Source: Thermoplasmata archaeon | Lineage (GTDB): Archaea; Thermoplasmatota; Thermoplasmata; Thermoplasmatales; Thermoplasmataceae | Assembly (NCBI GenBank): GCA_021797355.1 | Contig: JAJZZX010000001.1 | Location: 186,001 to 250,000 of the forward strand | Direction: 5' to 3' | DNA: 64,000 bases | Shown here: piece after piece, positions 38,187 through 46,639 of the stretch | Layout of the letters: each line of letters opens with the position of its first letter | Numbering within the stretch: the stretch's first letter is position 1 | The notes under the pieces: model-generated | The model's database searches: none | What the model saw: the letters and a program-made list of their open reading frames with translations, nothing else | What the model was told of the DNA's origin: nothing | Position numbers and translations under genes: made by a program

Positions 38187-38975
38187 TTAGTTATGCGAAG
38201 ACTGCTTGAGCTTTGAAAGAGCATTTTCTAGGTCAGCAATAATAGTATCTCTGAGCTTACTGCGAATCTCATTTTCATCAGGATACCAGAATCTCTTGAA
38301 TCTGCTTATGAAGTTCAAAGCCTGCTCGTTGATCTCTCCCGTATCCAGGATCCATTTCAGGCCCGTGGCAACAACAAGAACGTCTTTCTCAATAGAAAGG
38401 CGATCCTCGAGAGTGGAAAGCCTGGTTTCTGCCATATCCAGAGCTTCCAAAGCATTTTCCGCCTGGGATTTCATCCTGCCTATCATGGACTCCACTCTGG
38501 CGGCACGGGAAAAAAGGTCGGACACCTGCTTCTCCAGATCACCCTTAATGACCTTGAGCTGATCTATCTCTGATTCAACCTGTATCCTTGCCTTCTCCAT
38601 TTCATCTCTCTGATTGAGCCATTTCATAAACTCTTCTACGTAAAGCCCCGGATCGCTCTCTCCCCCCTCGCCTTCTTTCTGGCCCTGCATCCTGTCCATG
38701 GCATCCCTGAGCTTTTGCAGAATGCGAACTTCTTCTCGGCTAGTTCCTGTCTGAGCTGCATCGTTGGATTGCATCCCACTGGTTGCGCCAGCTATCGATT
38801 TTGTCGTGTTCGCAGATTCCTGACCACTTGGCTGAACATTGCCGGATAAAACTATCCTCCTTACTGTAGTAGGTGACACTCCAAAGTCTCTGGCTATCTG
38901 GGCAGCGCTTTTTTCTCTTCTTCTAGCCTCTTCCAGAATCCTGGCCCTCGTTTCGCTGTTTACCCTTCCAGCCAT
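38187..38975 (-). CDS. HTH-coiled-coil protein, unknown function
   Basis: A 262-residue protein of unusual build. Residues 3-43 form a resolvase/Hin-like helix-turn-helix (ARILEEARRREKSAAQIARDFGVSPTTVRRIVLSG). Residues 44-90 are a Ser/Thr/Gln-rich linker. Residues about 105-215 are a long coiled coil (EEFMKWLNQRDEMEKARIQVESEIDQLK ... SMIGRMKSQAENALEALDMAETRLSTLEDRLS). The last 45 residues are basic and aromatic (ISRFKRFWYPDENEIRSKL). It could be a DNA-binding architectural, segregation or regulatory protein. A TGGGAA-N8-TTCCCA repeat lies upstream of its start. Confidence 0.7.
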   Translation of the reverse strand: MAGRVNSETRARILEEARRREKSAAQIARDFGVSPTTVRRIVLSGNVQPSGQESANTTKSIAGATSGMQSNDAAQTGTSREEVRILQKLRDAMDRMQGQKEGEGGESDPGLYVEEFMKWLNQRDEMEKARIQVESEIDQLKVIKGDLEKQVSDLFSRAARVESMIGRMKSQAENALEALDMAETRLSTLEDRLSIEKDVLVVATGLKWILDTGEINEQALNFISRFKRFWYPDENEIRSKLRDTIIADLENALSKLKQSSHN

Positions 38976-39000
38976 GATTGTCAGGATAGATAACAGTTGC

Positions 39001-39020
39001 TGGGAAATAACCTCTTCCCA
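39001..39020. promoter_or_regulatory. inverted repeat upstream of the HTH-coiled-coil gene
   Basis: TGGGAA (39001-39006) and TTCCCA (39015-39020) form a perfect six-base inverted repeat with an eight-base spacer. It lies 26-45 bases upstream of the gene start at 38975. A TATA-like GTAATATAG (minus strand, about 39030-39040) would put the transcription start near the repeat, so it may be an autoregulatory operator or part of a short leader hairpin. Confidence 0.4.
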
Positions 39021-39126
39021 ACTTCTGAATCTATATTACGGCAGGCACCCTTGGGAGTCAATATCCTCCATAATGACTGAATAGGGATAGGAAATTGTGC
39101 AACCGGAACTGGTGCATAGATCCAGA

Positions 39127-39789
39127 TTATGGAACCTGGAATTCATCTCCAGGACTTAATATAACCACCTGGGTGGATTTTCCGGCAAGCTTTTTGAATT
39201 CCTGCGGATCGGTGGCTATTCCTGGAAATGTTCCATAGTGCATTGGGATTGTGTATTTTGCCCCTATAAGCTTAGCAGCAACAGCAGCCTCCTTCGGCCC
39301 CATTGTATAGAAGCCGCCAGTTGGAAGCAGTGCAACGTCAGGGGCGTAAAGTTCGCCAATGTATTTCATGTCGCCGAACAGGGCGGTATCTCCCGCGTGA
39401 TAAATCGTCTTTCCGTCCCCTGATATCACGAAGCCAGATTCATTGCCGCTGTGGACCGCTGCAGTTAGCCCTATTGCAACATCTCCGAACTTTGTCTGGC
39501 TTCCCTTGTTCATCCCAATGAAGTGGTCCTCACCCAGCCCTTCCTTTTCAGCGTTCTGTGAAAGTTCAAACATTCCAACTATTTTGGCGCCGGTTCTTCT
39601 GGAAATTGAATAGGCATCCCCAAGATGATCAAAGTGCATATGCGTGACAAGAACATAGTCAATATCCTTCAGTTCACTTTCCTTCATGACAGCCTTTGGG
39701 TTGCTCGTAAGGAAAGGGTCAATAACCATTCTTGTCTTGCTGAATTCCACAAGCCATGCGGCGTGTCCGAGCCATTTCAATTTTACCAT
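39127..39789 (-). CDS. UPF0173-type metal-dependent hydrolase
   Basis: A 220-residue metallo-beta-lactamase-fold protein. The metal motif is THMHFDHLGD; further ligands are in AAVHSG (His), YHAGDTALFGDM (Asp) and PMHYGTFPGI (His). The N-terminal KLKWLGHAAWLVEF is typical of the UPF0173 family, found widely in archaea and bacteria. The natural substrate is unknown. Cytoplasmic. It is divergent from the DtxR-type regulator gene. Confidence 0.9.
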   Translation of the reverse strand: MVKLKWLGHAAWLVEFSKTRMVIDPFLTSNPKAVMKESELKDIDYVLVTHMHFDHLGDAYSISRRTGAKIVGMFELSQNAEKEGLGEDHFIGMNKGSQTKFGDVAIGLTAAVHSGNESGFVISGDGKTIYHAGDTALFGDMKYIGELYAPDVALLPTGGFYTMGPKEAAVAAKLIGAKYTIPMHYGTFPGIATDPQEFKKLAGKSTQVVILSPGDEFQVP

Positions 39790-39860
39790 GTTGATCTCTT
39801 CCTCATGTCTGGCGGATTAAAAATAATTAGCGGCGAGATTGATTATTCAAATTAATAAAG

Positions 39861-39894
39861 TTCATATATATGAATAAAATTAGTATGATGCTAA
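39861..39894. promoter_or_regulatory. palindromes at the DtxR-type regulator promoter
   Basis: Two palindromes lie before the regulator ATG at 39899. The first is a perfect 14-base TTCATATATATGAA (39861-39874), which also contains the only plausible TATA box. The second is TTAGTATGATGCTAA (39880-39894), symmetric except for one pair and the centre base, at the predicted transcription start. TTAG...CTAA ends are those of classic DtxR/IdeR operators, so metal-dependent autorepression is likely but is inference. Confidence 0.6.
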
Positions 39895-39898
39895 CAAT

Positions 39899-40312
39899 AT
39901 GTTAAACACAATAACACTAACAAGGAAGGAGCGCGACTGCATCGTACTGATCGGTGAGCGTGGCACATCAGATTTCCCACTTCGGCTTATTGAAGTTGCC
40001 AATAGAATGAACGTAAAACCCCCAACAGCGTTAAACCTGATAAAGAGGCTTGTGGCAAAAGGGATGCTGAAACGCGAAAGGGGAATGCTCAGGCTTACTG
40101 ATAAAGGAAAGGCGGAATGCAGCAGGATAATCGAATCGCACAGGGTAATAGAGACAATGATGGCCCGTTACGGCTTATCGGCGGACGAAGCATGCAAACT
40201 TTCATGCAACCTAGATTTCGTAATGGACGAAGAATCAGTAAACAGAATATTCACGGAGCTTGGAAAGCCAAAAGTTTGCCCCCATGGCAAAAAAATAGAG
40301 GTGGTTCAATGA
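39899..40312 (+). CDS. DtxR/MntR-family metal-dependent regulator
   Basis: A 137-residue repressor of the iron/manganese-sensing family, without an SH3 domain. The winged helix is at residues 8-68 (RLIEVANRMNVKPPTALNLIKRLVAKGMLKRERG). The dimerisation/metal domain starts with SHRVIETMMARYGLSADEA and ends with the family hallmark CPHGKKI. Between them the usual E-H ligand segment is replaced by KLSCNLDFVMDEE, giving a Cys- and Asp-rich set of candidate ligands. The transcript is probably leaderless. Its stop overlaps the start of a metal-transporter-like gene (ATGA). Confidence 0.88.
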   Translation: MLNTITLTRKERDCIVLIGERGTSDFPLRLIEVANRMNVKPPTALNLIKRLVAKGMLKRERGMLRLTDKGKAECSRIIESHRVIETMMARYGLSADEACKLSCNLDFVMDEESVNRIFTELGKPKVCPHGKKIEVVQ

Positions 40313-41301
40313 ACATCAATCTCTGGAATCCGGAAGATGTTGGCTTCATTGCAGCGCTGATCATATCTTATCTCCTAGGCATTGTTCATGGAATAACACC
40401 GGATGAGCACACATGGCCAATAACATTTTCATACTCTGTTGGGAGTTACAGCACCAAAGGCGGTTTCAGGGCTGGAGCCATGTTCTCAGCTGGATTCACT
40501 CTTCAGAGGGCCATACTTTCTGAAGTTGCTTATTTTGCTCTGGCAGGAATATTCATGACTGCATTGGCCTTTGGCTTCACATATATATTAGTTGGTGTGG
40601 CCATGGCTGCAGCAGGAATATATATAGCACGGAGGGGGCGTTACCTTCATTTTCATCCAATCGAGAATTATCTTGGCAAGATATTTCATCTACACAATCA
40701 TGAGGAGGAGCAGAACGCAGATGAACTGAACCACAAGGCCAACCCTGTCATACATGATCTGAAGCCTGTCCCTCTCAAACTGGCATTCGTTCATGGCCTG
40801 ATTGCAGGTTTTGGTTTTGGAGCTTTCGCGCTGATAATATATACAGTACTTGCCCCCGCAATGCCTTCACCATGGGTGGGTTTTGCTCCTGGCCTCCTGT
40901 TCGGCCTGGGCACAATGACCATGCAGATACTGTTTGGAATGGGATTTGGAAAATGGATGGAGTCCAGGAAGAATCTTCCAAAGGAAGGAGTTGCATTTGT
41001 GGCAAGAAACGTCAGCAGGTACGTTCTGACATATGGGGGATATGCCTTTGTAATAGCAGGGGCCTCGATTCTAGCTTTTCCACAGCTGCTTAATTATGGC
41101 ATTAACACCGGGATTCATGTTCATAATCTCCATAACCTTGGAATCGGTTTTTTCCTGGTTGTAGCAGTGGTAGTTATAATAGGCTATATGGGCTACCGCC
41201 TGTCGGTAAGCGAGGCACAGAAGGTATTCAATACAAGGCCACAGATTTCTGATCTAGCTCCGGAAGATGGCGCGAAACCTGGCAAGGGATGGATGCCTTG
41301 A
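40309..41301 (+). CDS. NicO-like metal transporter, putative
   Basis: A 330-residue membrane protein with about seven helices. The first helix carries LGIVHGITPDEHTWP (H27, D32, H34), reminiscent of the HxxxxDxH nickel/cobalt transporter signature. A His-rich cytoplasmic loop at about residues 114-145 (LHFHP...FHLHNHEEE...LNH) suggests metal binding. It starts inside the DtxR-type gene stop (ATGA) behind a GAGGTGG Shine-Dalgarno, so metal-dependent control is very likely. Import or export and the metal (Ni, Co, Mn, Fe) cannot be decided. Confidence 0.7.
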   Translation: MNINLWNPEDVGFIAALIISYLLGIVHGITPDEHTWPITFSYSVGSYSTKGGFRAGAMFSAGFTLQRAILSEVAYFALAGIFMTALAFGFTYILVGVAMAAAGIYIARRGRYLHFHPIENYLGKIFHLHNHEEEQNADELNHKANPVIHDLKPVPLKLAFVHGLIAGFGFGAFALIIYTVLAPAMPSPWVGFAPGLLFGLGTMTMQILFGMGFGKWMESRKNLPKEGVAFVARNVSRYVLTYGGYAFVIAGASILAFPQLLNYGINTGIHVHNLHNLGIGFFLVVAVVVIIGYMGYRLSVSEAQKVFNTRPQISDLAPEDGAKPGKGWMP

Positions 41302-42872
41302 AGGAAGTCAGTGAGGTGCCACTGCCCCTGAGAGAGGGGCGTCTCAGGAGGGGTACGGTTGGCACTTGGGGTGCCATAGCTGAAGAAATAGCAGCAATGG
41401 CTCCTGCCTGCGATACGGTGGCATTTATGACCTCTGCTGCTGCCTTCGCATTCGTCCTGACCCCACTGTCTTTCCTCATAGCAACCCTGACAATGTTCCT
41501 TGAAGTAAACACACTGTACCATCTTTCAAGAAGACATGCCAGTGCCGGAGGGTACTACGGTTATATTTCTACTGCCTTTGGACCCCAGCCAGCAATTGTC
41601 TCAGGGCTCCTCTATGTAATGTACCAGATTGCCAGCACAGCCGCCATACCGGTATATGTCGCAGGCGTGGTGCTTCCAGGTGTGCTGGACTATTTCTTCA
41701 GGATCAGCCTGCCTGCCTGGGTCTGGATACCATTCATACTTGTCTTCATTGTTCTTCCAATTGCACTTGCAATTCTGGGCATAAGACCGCAGATGAAGTA
41801 TGTCAGGATCGCCGCTTTCTTCGAGGTGGCATTTCTAGCAGCACTTTCGCTCATAATAATCCTAAAGGCACATGACAACACCTTCGCAGTCTTCAATCCC
41901 GGGGCTTGGCCTTCATACTCCACTAATTTCAGTTCAGTGGGTGGCCCGGTGTCGGGAGTGGGCCTGGGCATGATCTTTGGGCTGACAAGCTTCATCGGCT
42001 ACGGCGGTTCTGCTCCGCTTGGAGAGGAGGTAAAGAGCAGCAGGAACATAACAAAGTCCCTGGTCTTTGGGCTCCTTCTGGTAGGCGTAGTGCTCACTGA
42101 GGTGGCCTATGCGATGACTGTGGGGTGGGGCGTTTCAATGATGGCAACATTTGCGTCAAGCAACATACCAGGCATCATTGTGGCAACCCTTTACACCGGG
42201 CTAGCAGGGGGGTTAATGCTTGCTCTTGTAGCATTCAACTCTGCATTTTCAGATTCTGTTGCCATGCAATCAAACGCTGGCAGGGTTTACTTTGCAATGG
42301 CCAGGGATGGCATCATCCCAAAATTCTTTGCACACATTAGCGTGAGATGGATTACTCCAAGCAAAGCCCTCGCATTCATAGGATCTGTAGCAAGCATGGT
42401 TTCCATTGCGGCTGCGTTCGCAATATCTAGTTCTCTTGGCATCTCCCCAGTCAGCCTCCTATCTGGCTACGCCACAGGAAGAAGCGTTACCGTGGCTCTC
42501 TCCGACACGTTTGATCTTCTTACAACAATTGCGCTATTTGGCCTCATACTGACGCACATTCTTCTCAATACATCTGTGATAACACTGTTCAGAAGGCTAC
42601 GGGAAAGGCACAACAGAAAGATAACCAAGATAATTCACCCTATTGAGCACTATGTAATGCCGCTAGTTGCTACAGCCGTATTCCTGTTCGTGCTTTATGA
42701 GAGCGTCTGGCCCCCAGTATTCCCAGTGACGCAGGCTGTTTTAATCTCGGCAGTTTATACAGTATTTGCCGTGATATATGCAATGCAAATGAAAGCTAGG
42801 AAACCTGGAGTTGTTGAAAGGGCAGGAAGGACAGTTAATATAGTGGAGGAGGAAAAGCTCAATGCAGAATGA
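41289..42872 (+). CDS. APC-superfamily amino acid permease
   Basis: A 527-residue carrier with about 12 helices. The N-terminal helix 1 region GTWGAIAEEIAAMAPACDTVAF and helix 6 region MIFGLTSFIGYGGSAPLGEEVKSSRNITKS are typical of amino acid/polyamine/organocation permeases. The segment NSAFSDSVAMQSNAGRVYFAMARDGIIPKFFAHIS follows helix 8 as in that family. The gene overlaps the upstream transporter by 13 bases and the downstream 85-residue gene by 11, so it is part of the DtxR-led operon. Substrate unknown. Confidence 0.87.
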   Translation: MDALKEVSEVPLPLREGRLRRGTVGTWGAIAEEIAAMAPACDTVAFMTSAAAFAFVLTPLSFLIATLTMFLEVNTLYHLSRRHASAGGYYGYISTAFGPQPAIVSGLLYVMYQIASTAAIPVYVAGVVLPGVLDYFFRISLPAWVWIPFILVFIVLPIALAILGIRPQMKYVRIAAFFEVAFLAALSLIIILKAHDNTFAVFNPGAWPSYSTNFSSVGGPVSGVGLGMIFGLTSFIGYGGSAPLGEEVKSSRNITKSLVFGLLLVGVVLTEVAYAMTVGWGVSMMATFASSNIPGIIVATLYTGLAGGLMLALVAFNSAFSDSVAMQSNAGRVYFAMARDGIIPKFFAHISVRWITPSKALAFIGSVASMVSIAAAFAISSSLGISPVSLLSGYATGRSVTVALSDTFDLLTTIALFGLILTHILLNTSVITLFRRLRERHNRKITKIIHPIEHYVMPLVATAVFLFVLYESVWPPVFPVTQAVLISAVYTVFAVIYAMQMKARKPGVVERAGRTVNIVEEEKLNAE

Positions 42873-43119
42873 TCCGCTGATGATGGATTTTGCCTTCATC
42901 GATGATACCAAGGGAAAGCTTTTTCTCTACAATGACCGGCTAATTTTCCAGGCAAAGAGGGCAGAAAGGGAATTCAAGCTTTCCGAAATACGCAGCGTTT
43001 CATTTGAGAAGAAAACCTTCGTTACTTCAACCCTATTTGTGGACGGGCTTCCAATAACCGTCTGTCGCGCCCATATCTGGGCAGCCAAGATGTTTAGCCT
43101 TGGAGCGCCCCATAAATAG
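42862..43119 (+). CDS. small protein coupled to the APC permease, unknown function
   Basis: An 85-residue soluble protein, not recognised. It looks beta-rich (GKLFLYNDRLIFQAKRAEREFKLSEIRSVSFEKKTFVTSTLFVDG), similar in style to small PH-like or GRAM-like domains. It begins 11 bases inside the permease gene, behind a strong Shine-Dalgarno (GGAGGAGG at about 42844-42851). That decides the start and argues strongly that it is translated. It may be a regulator or partner of the permease; that is only positional inference. Confidence 0.65.
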   Translation: MQNDPLMMDFAFIDDTKGKLFLYNDRLIFQAKRAEREFKLSEIRSVSFEKKTFVTSTLFVDGLPITVCRAHIWAAKMFSLGAPHK

Positions 43120-43165
43120 AAGCAGTGACAGTTAATTCTATAGGGATGGAGAAATTACAACCATC

Positions 43166-43462
43166 ATGATAAATGTCGGTTTCTTCTATTCAGTGAAACC
43201 GGGCCACGAAAAGGAGTTTGAGGAGACATTCTCGGGCGTCATAGCTTACCTCCTGGGCAACAACACTGGACTCAAATCAGCAAAGCTCTACAGGGACGTA
43301 TCCAATCCGCTTGAGTACATGATATTCAGTGAGTGGGACAGCAAGGAATCCTTTTCGCGTTTCATTCAGAGCAGGCCATTCAGGGAAACAACCGAAGGCG
43401 GGAAAAGCATTCTCTCCGGCCACCCGAGGCATGTGATACTCATGGCAGAACGGGACCAGTAG
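43166..43462 (+). CDS. ABM-domain (antibiotic biosynthesis monooxygenase-like) protein
   Basis: A 98-residue ferredoxin-like-fold protein. The pattern MINVGFFYSVKPGHEKEFEETFSGVIAYL...GLKSAKLYRDVSNPLEYMIFSEWDSKESFSRFIQSRPFRE fits ABM-domain proteins, which include small cofactor-free monooxygenases and heme-degrading enzymes. The heme-ligand residues of IsdG/HmoA are not obvious. It closes the metal-regulator operon, 46 bases after the previous gene; an iron/heme link would fit but is unproven. Confidence 0.75.
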   Translation: MINVGFFYSVKPGHEKEFEETFSGVIAYLLGNNTGLKSAKLYRDVSNPLEYMIFSEWDSKESFSRFIQSRPFRETTEGGKSILSGHPRHVILMAERDQ

Positions 43463-43509
43463 GGGACGGCATATTCTCCTGCAAATTGATCTTTATTATC
43501 CAAAAGTTA

Positions 43510-44481
43510 TCAATCCGCAGATTCAGACGGGGCTGAAACGCCTCTTTCCCCTTTCTTGAAGTAAACATCGAAGAAAAGGTAGGTGAGAACAAGCAGGATT
43601 ATACCCCCCACAATTGTAGTATAAAATATCTGAGTCTGCATTGCGTTGTTGTTAAGCAGTGTGAGAAGATTGAGAGATTTTCCAAGGAGGTAGGGATATT
43701 GGGAATAAGCAAGGAAGAATACTGAGATAGACATCAGGCCCTGAAATACAAGCTTGTTTTCAACAAGTTTCTTTGTTGGGCGATACATCCAAAGGATTGG
43801 TATGAGAATTGTTATAACAGCAGGAATGACCAGAACATAGGGATTATTCATGTCACCGAGGAACAAAAATGATACCCCTCCTATGATCATTCCTGCAGCC
43901 GTAACCACAAGTGAGAGGTATCCATTGACATCAAGGCCGTAGTAAACTGATGCAAGGCCGAAAAGAAGTATTGCAGAACCAACAATGAAGCCATCGTCTG
44001 GCAGAAATTCTGCAAATTTCAATATGTTGAAACTCATGGCGCTGTAGTTAAGGCCATGGCCGCTGAGTATGGCTGTGTATATCACCAGAACCATGGCACC
44101 CAGTATGAATGTAATTACAGCGTACAGCGTATAAAGCCACCTTCTGTTGATAACCGCGCCCTTCCATATGAATTCCGCAGAGATAATAGAGGCGTTTCTA
44201 AGAACGTAAAGTATGAGAAACACAAGGATATAACTAATGAAGCTGTAAGCTACGAGGGGAAGCGCGGATGGAATAAGCGCTTCAAGGTTGACAACATAGA
44301 AAACCAGGAAAGTGCCTGTTATTTCCCATATTGGGACAAGGTACTTAAACACCTTTTTCTCAGATTCTTTATAGCTGAATACTATGGCGGAGGCTGCCAT
44401 AAGCTCAGTGGAAAGGATGGCAAAGAATACTGAAAATATTGCTATGTTGATTCCTACTTCCGGATGGATGAACTGTACCAT
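43510..44481 (-). CDS. cydB: cytochrome bd oxidase subunit II
   Basis: A 323-residue membrane protein with about eight to nine helices that pairs with CydA in the bd-type quinol oxidase. The short N terminus before the first helix (PEVGINIAIFSVFFAILSTELMAASAIVFS) and the EFIWKGAVINRRW segment fit the archaeal CydB-like subunits, which are more divergent than CydA. The gene begins 28 bases inside cydA, so the two are translationally linked. A high-affinity oxidase suits low-oxygen acidic settings. Confidence 0.85.
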   Translation of the reverse strand: MVQFIHPEVGINIAIFSVFFAILSTELMAASAIVFSYKESEKKVFKYLVPIWEITGTFLVFYVVNLEALIPSALPLVAYSFISYILVFLILYVLRNASIISAEFIWKGAVINRRWLYTLYAVITFILGAMVLVIYTAILSGHGLNYSAMSFNILKFAEFLPDDGFIVGSAILLFGLASVYYGLDVNGYLSLVVTAAGMIIGGVSFLFLGDMNNPYVLVIPAVITILIPILWMYRPTKKLVENKLVFQGLMSISVFFLAYSQYPYLLGKSLNLLTLLNNNAMQTQIFYTTIVGGIILLVLTYLFFDVYFKKGERGVSAPSESAD

Positions 44482-45818
44482 CTTGACCCCCTCACGTTTT
44501 CAAGTTGTTTTTCCACGGTTTCTCTTCTCAGGACTCTTGCTGCGAAATAAAATGTAAACGGAACTACGATCAGATAGAATATTACTATGGCTATTCCCAG
44601 GGGAATAACGGACGGGGATGTATTGGCAGCCTGGGCCACAGTCATTACGTTGTATATTATCCACGGTTGCCTTCCCACTTCATCTGTAACCCAACCCGCA
44701 TCATAGACTATCTGCAGGAGGATGCCCGATACCAGCATGCCATAGAGTGCAATCTTCCCGGTAGGGATTTTTCTCCTGATAATGATGAGATACATCAGGT
44801 ATAGTGAAAAAAGCCCTACCAGAGTGCCGCCCCCCACCATAACGTCAAACGTAAGGTGCACAAAAAGGGGTGGCCAGAGGGAAGAAGGAGCCATTGAAAG
44901 ACCTGGAACCTGGGCCTTTGAATTGAAGCTCAGGAAGGCAAGGAAGCTCTGGAGTCCGGGTATGGATATGTAGTATTCTACATGGCCGTTGACAAAAATT
45001 CCTCCAATTCTTTCAGGTGCATTAATTGCTGGATGCAGATTTAGCTCAATTGCCGCATATTTGAGGGGCTGAAGGCTTATGAGCATCCTAGCAGATGAAT
45101 CCCCACTGATCCCGGCAAGCACCAGAGCAACAAAGCCAACAACCGCAGCAAGGCTAATGGCCTTGCCATAGAACCGCCTTGATTCCTCTGCCTTATCCTT
45201 CAAATAACTGTAAGCAAGATATGCAAGCAGAAGAAATGATCCTGCAGCAATTGTTGTGGTTACAACGTGGGAAATCTCTATAAATGCAGAGGGATTTGCA
45301 ACAGCTGCCAGAGGATTTATATTAGTTGGTTGCCCATTAACCAGAGTGAAGCCTGAAGGTGTGTTCATAAACGCATTGATCATGGTGATGAAAACTGCTG
45401 ACATTACCGTTCCAACAGCCACAAATAATGATAGGGCCCAGTGTTTGTATCTGTTTTCAAAAGCGTCCCAGTAATATACATAAAGCACAAGGCTTACTGT
45501 TTCCAGGAAGAAAGCGAAGACCTCGTAATAAAATGGAAGGATGTCAACCTTTGCTATGAATACCATGAAATTTGGCCAGAGGGAGAAAAGCTCCACAGCA
45601 AGAACTGTTCCGCTTGCTGTTCCCACAGCAAAAAATATGACAAGCGCCTTTGAAAATCGCTTCGCTATGGCCTCGTAGTAGGCATCCTTAAGCCTGAGGC
45701 TCATAAGTTCTGCTATTGAGATGATCACCGAGAGGGCTATACTCATCGTGACAATGAGGATATGTGCGCCCAGGGTGTAACCCATGAGGAATCTCTCGAA
45801 TGCCACCACCGAAGTCAT
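44454..45818 (-). CDS. cydA: cytochrome bd oxidase subunit I
   Basis: The catalytic subunit of the quinol oxidase (454 residues, about nine helices). The heme b595 ligand His lies at position 19 when the start is placed at 45818 (MTSVVAFERFLMGYTLGAH), the same number as in the E. coli protein; that supports this start over the upstream one at 45893. ISHVVTTTIAAGSFLL supplies the b558 His, and GRQPWIIYNVMTV is the conserved Q-loop-adjacent motif. A TATA-like AATATTTAC (minus strand, about 45837-45845) precedes it. Confidence 0.92.
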   Translation of the reverse strand: MTSVVAFERFLMGYTLGAHILIVTMSIALSVIISIAELMSLRLKDAYYEAIAKRFSKALVIFFAVGTASGTVLAVELFSLWPNFMVFIAKVDILPFYYEVFAFFLETVSLVLYVYYWDAFENRYKHWALSLFVAVGTVMSAVFITMINAFMNTPSGFTLVNGQPTNINPLAAVANPSAFIEISHVVTTTIAAGSFLLLAYLAYSYLKDKAEESRRFYGKAISLAAVVGFVALVLAGISGDSSARMLISLQPLKYAAIELNLHPAINAPERIGGIFVNGHVEYYISIPGLQSFLAFLSFNSKAQVPGLSMAPSSLWPPLFVHLTFDVMVGGGTLVGLFSLYLMYLIIIRRKIPTGKIALYGMLVSGILLQIVYDAGWVTDEVGRQPWIIYNVMTVAQAANTSPSVIPLGIAIVIFYLIVVPFTFYFAARVLRRETVEKQLENVRGSRWYSSSIRK

Positions 45819-46020
45819 ATATCTTAATGATTCTGAGTAAATATTTAACTTGTACTGAGCATAAGAGAGCAGAAATGTGCATAAAGGGATCATGGAAAAC
45901 TACAGGGAACAGCTTGTGGCAATCCCAGATATGTGGATTGCATTGAAGCTAAAATGCTATCGGATATAGAGACAAATTTCTATTGAGAGTTCTGCATAAG
46001 GTAGACGGAGTGATATCTGA

Positions 46021-46590
46021 ATGGGGCGGGTAAACGTTTCAATGAAAAACGAACTTATTGCAGATCTGGAAAAGATTTCTCAGGAAAACGGAAAGAGCAT
46101 CAGCACAATTCTTTCGGAATCAGCTCATTTTTACATCGAATCCAGCCGCTCCGGAATAGCTCCAGATCAGATAATGAGGTCATTCCGGATACTTACCTTG
46201 TTGCAGGAAATAGATTCCGTACCCGTACCAGGGCAGCTCTTGGACTTCCTAATCAGGATGTCAATGGAATCATCGGATCGGGAGGTACTGGGCAAGTGGC
46301 ATGAGCGTGGCTTCATCATAGGTGACATTGTTAAGAAATATGCCCCCACACTGGCCGACTTCTCCAGAATGATAGAGGAATACAGGCCAATGATACCGGT
46401 AAATCTCTTCAGCATAGATATCAAGGGGTCCACCGTAAGGATCATAGTGTCGGGTGCAGGGTACAGCAAAGAGGCTTCGAGGTGTTCAGCCGAGGGTTTA
46501 TCAGGCTTCCTTGAATCCTACGGGTATCAGACAGAGAGTACAGAGGCGACAGAGGGGTTTGTCAAGATCTCTGCAAGAAACAGTTCATGA
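46021..46590 (+). CDS. ribbon-helix-helix regulator-like protein
   Basis: A 189-residue protein with an N-terminal ribbon-helix-helix (residues 1-45: RVNVSMKNELIADLEKISQENGKSISTILSESAHFYI), the DNA-binding module of CopG/MetJ/NikR types. The remaining 145 residues are not recognised. They contain a helical part (FRILTLLQEIDSVPVPGQLLDFLIRM) and a beta-rich C-terminal part (LFSIDIKGSTVRIIVSGAG). No NikR-type metal site is seen. A GGAGTGAT Shine-Dalgarno fixes the start. It is divergent from cydAB across 202 bases and could regulate it; that is untested. Confidence 0.7.
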   Translation: MGRVNVSMKNELIADLEKISQENGKSISTILSESAHFYIESSRSGIAPDQIMRSFRILTLLQEIDSVPVPGQLLDFLIRMSMESSDREVLGKWHERGFIIGDIVKKYAPTLADFSRMIEEYRPMIPVNLFSIDIKGSTVRIIVSGAGYSKEASRCSAEGLSGFLESYGYQTESTEATEGFVKISARNSS

Positions 46591-46639
46591 AATACCATCC
46601 ACTGCATTATTGATTAATATAATCATAATTTCCTGCCAT

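Noticed and set aside
39861-39874. 14-base perfect palindrome TTCATATATATGAA as a definite operator
   Set aside because: It also contains the only good TATA box of the gene, and AT alternation makes palindromes cheap, so it is recorded only as part of the promoter region.
40117-40308. N-terminal extension of the transporter frame over the DtxR-type gene
   Set aside because: That stretch is antiphase coding of the regulator; the Shine-Dalgarno and ATGA overlap at 40309 give the true start.
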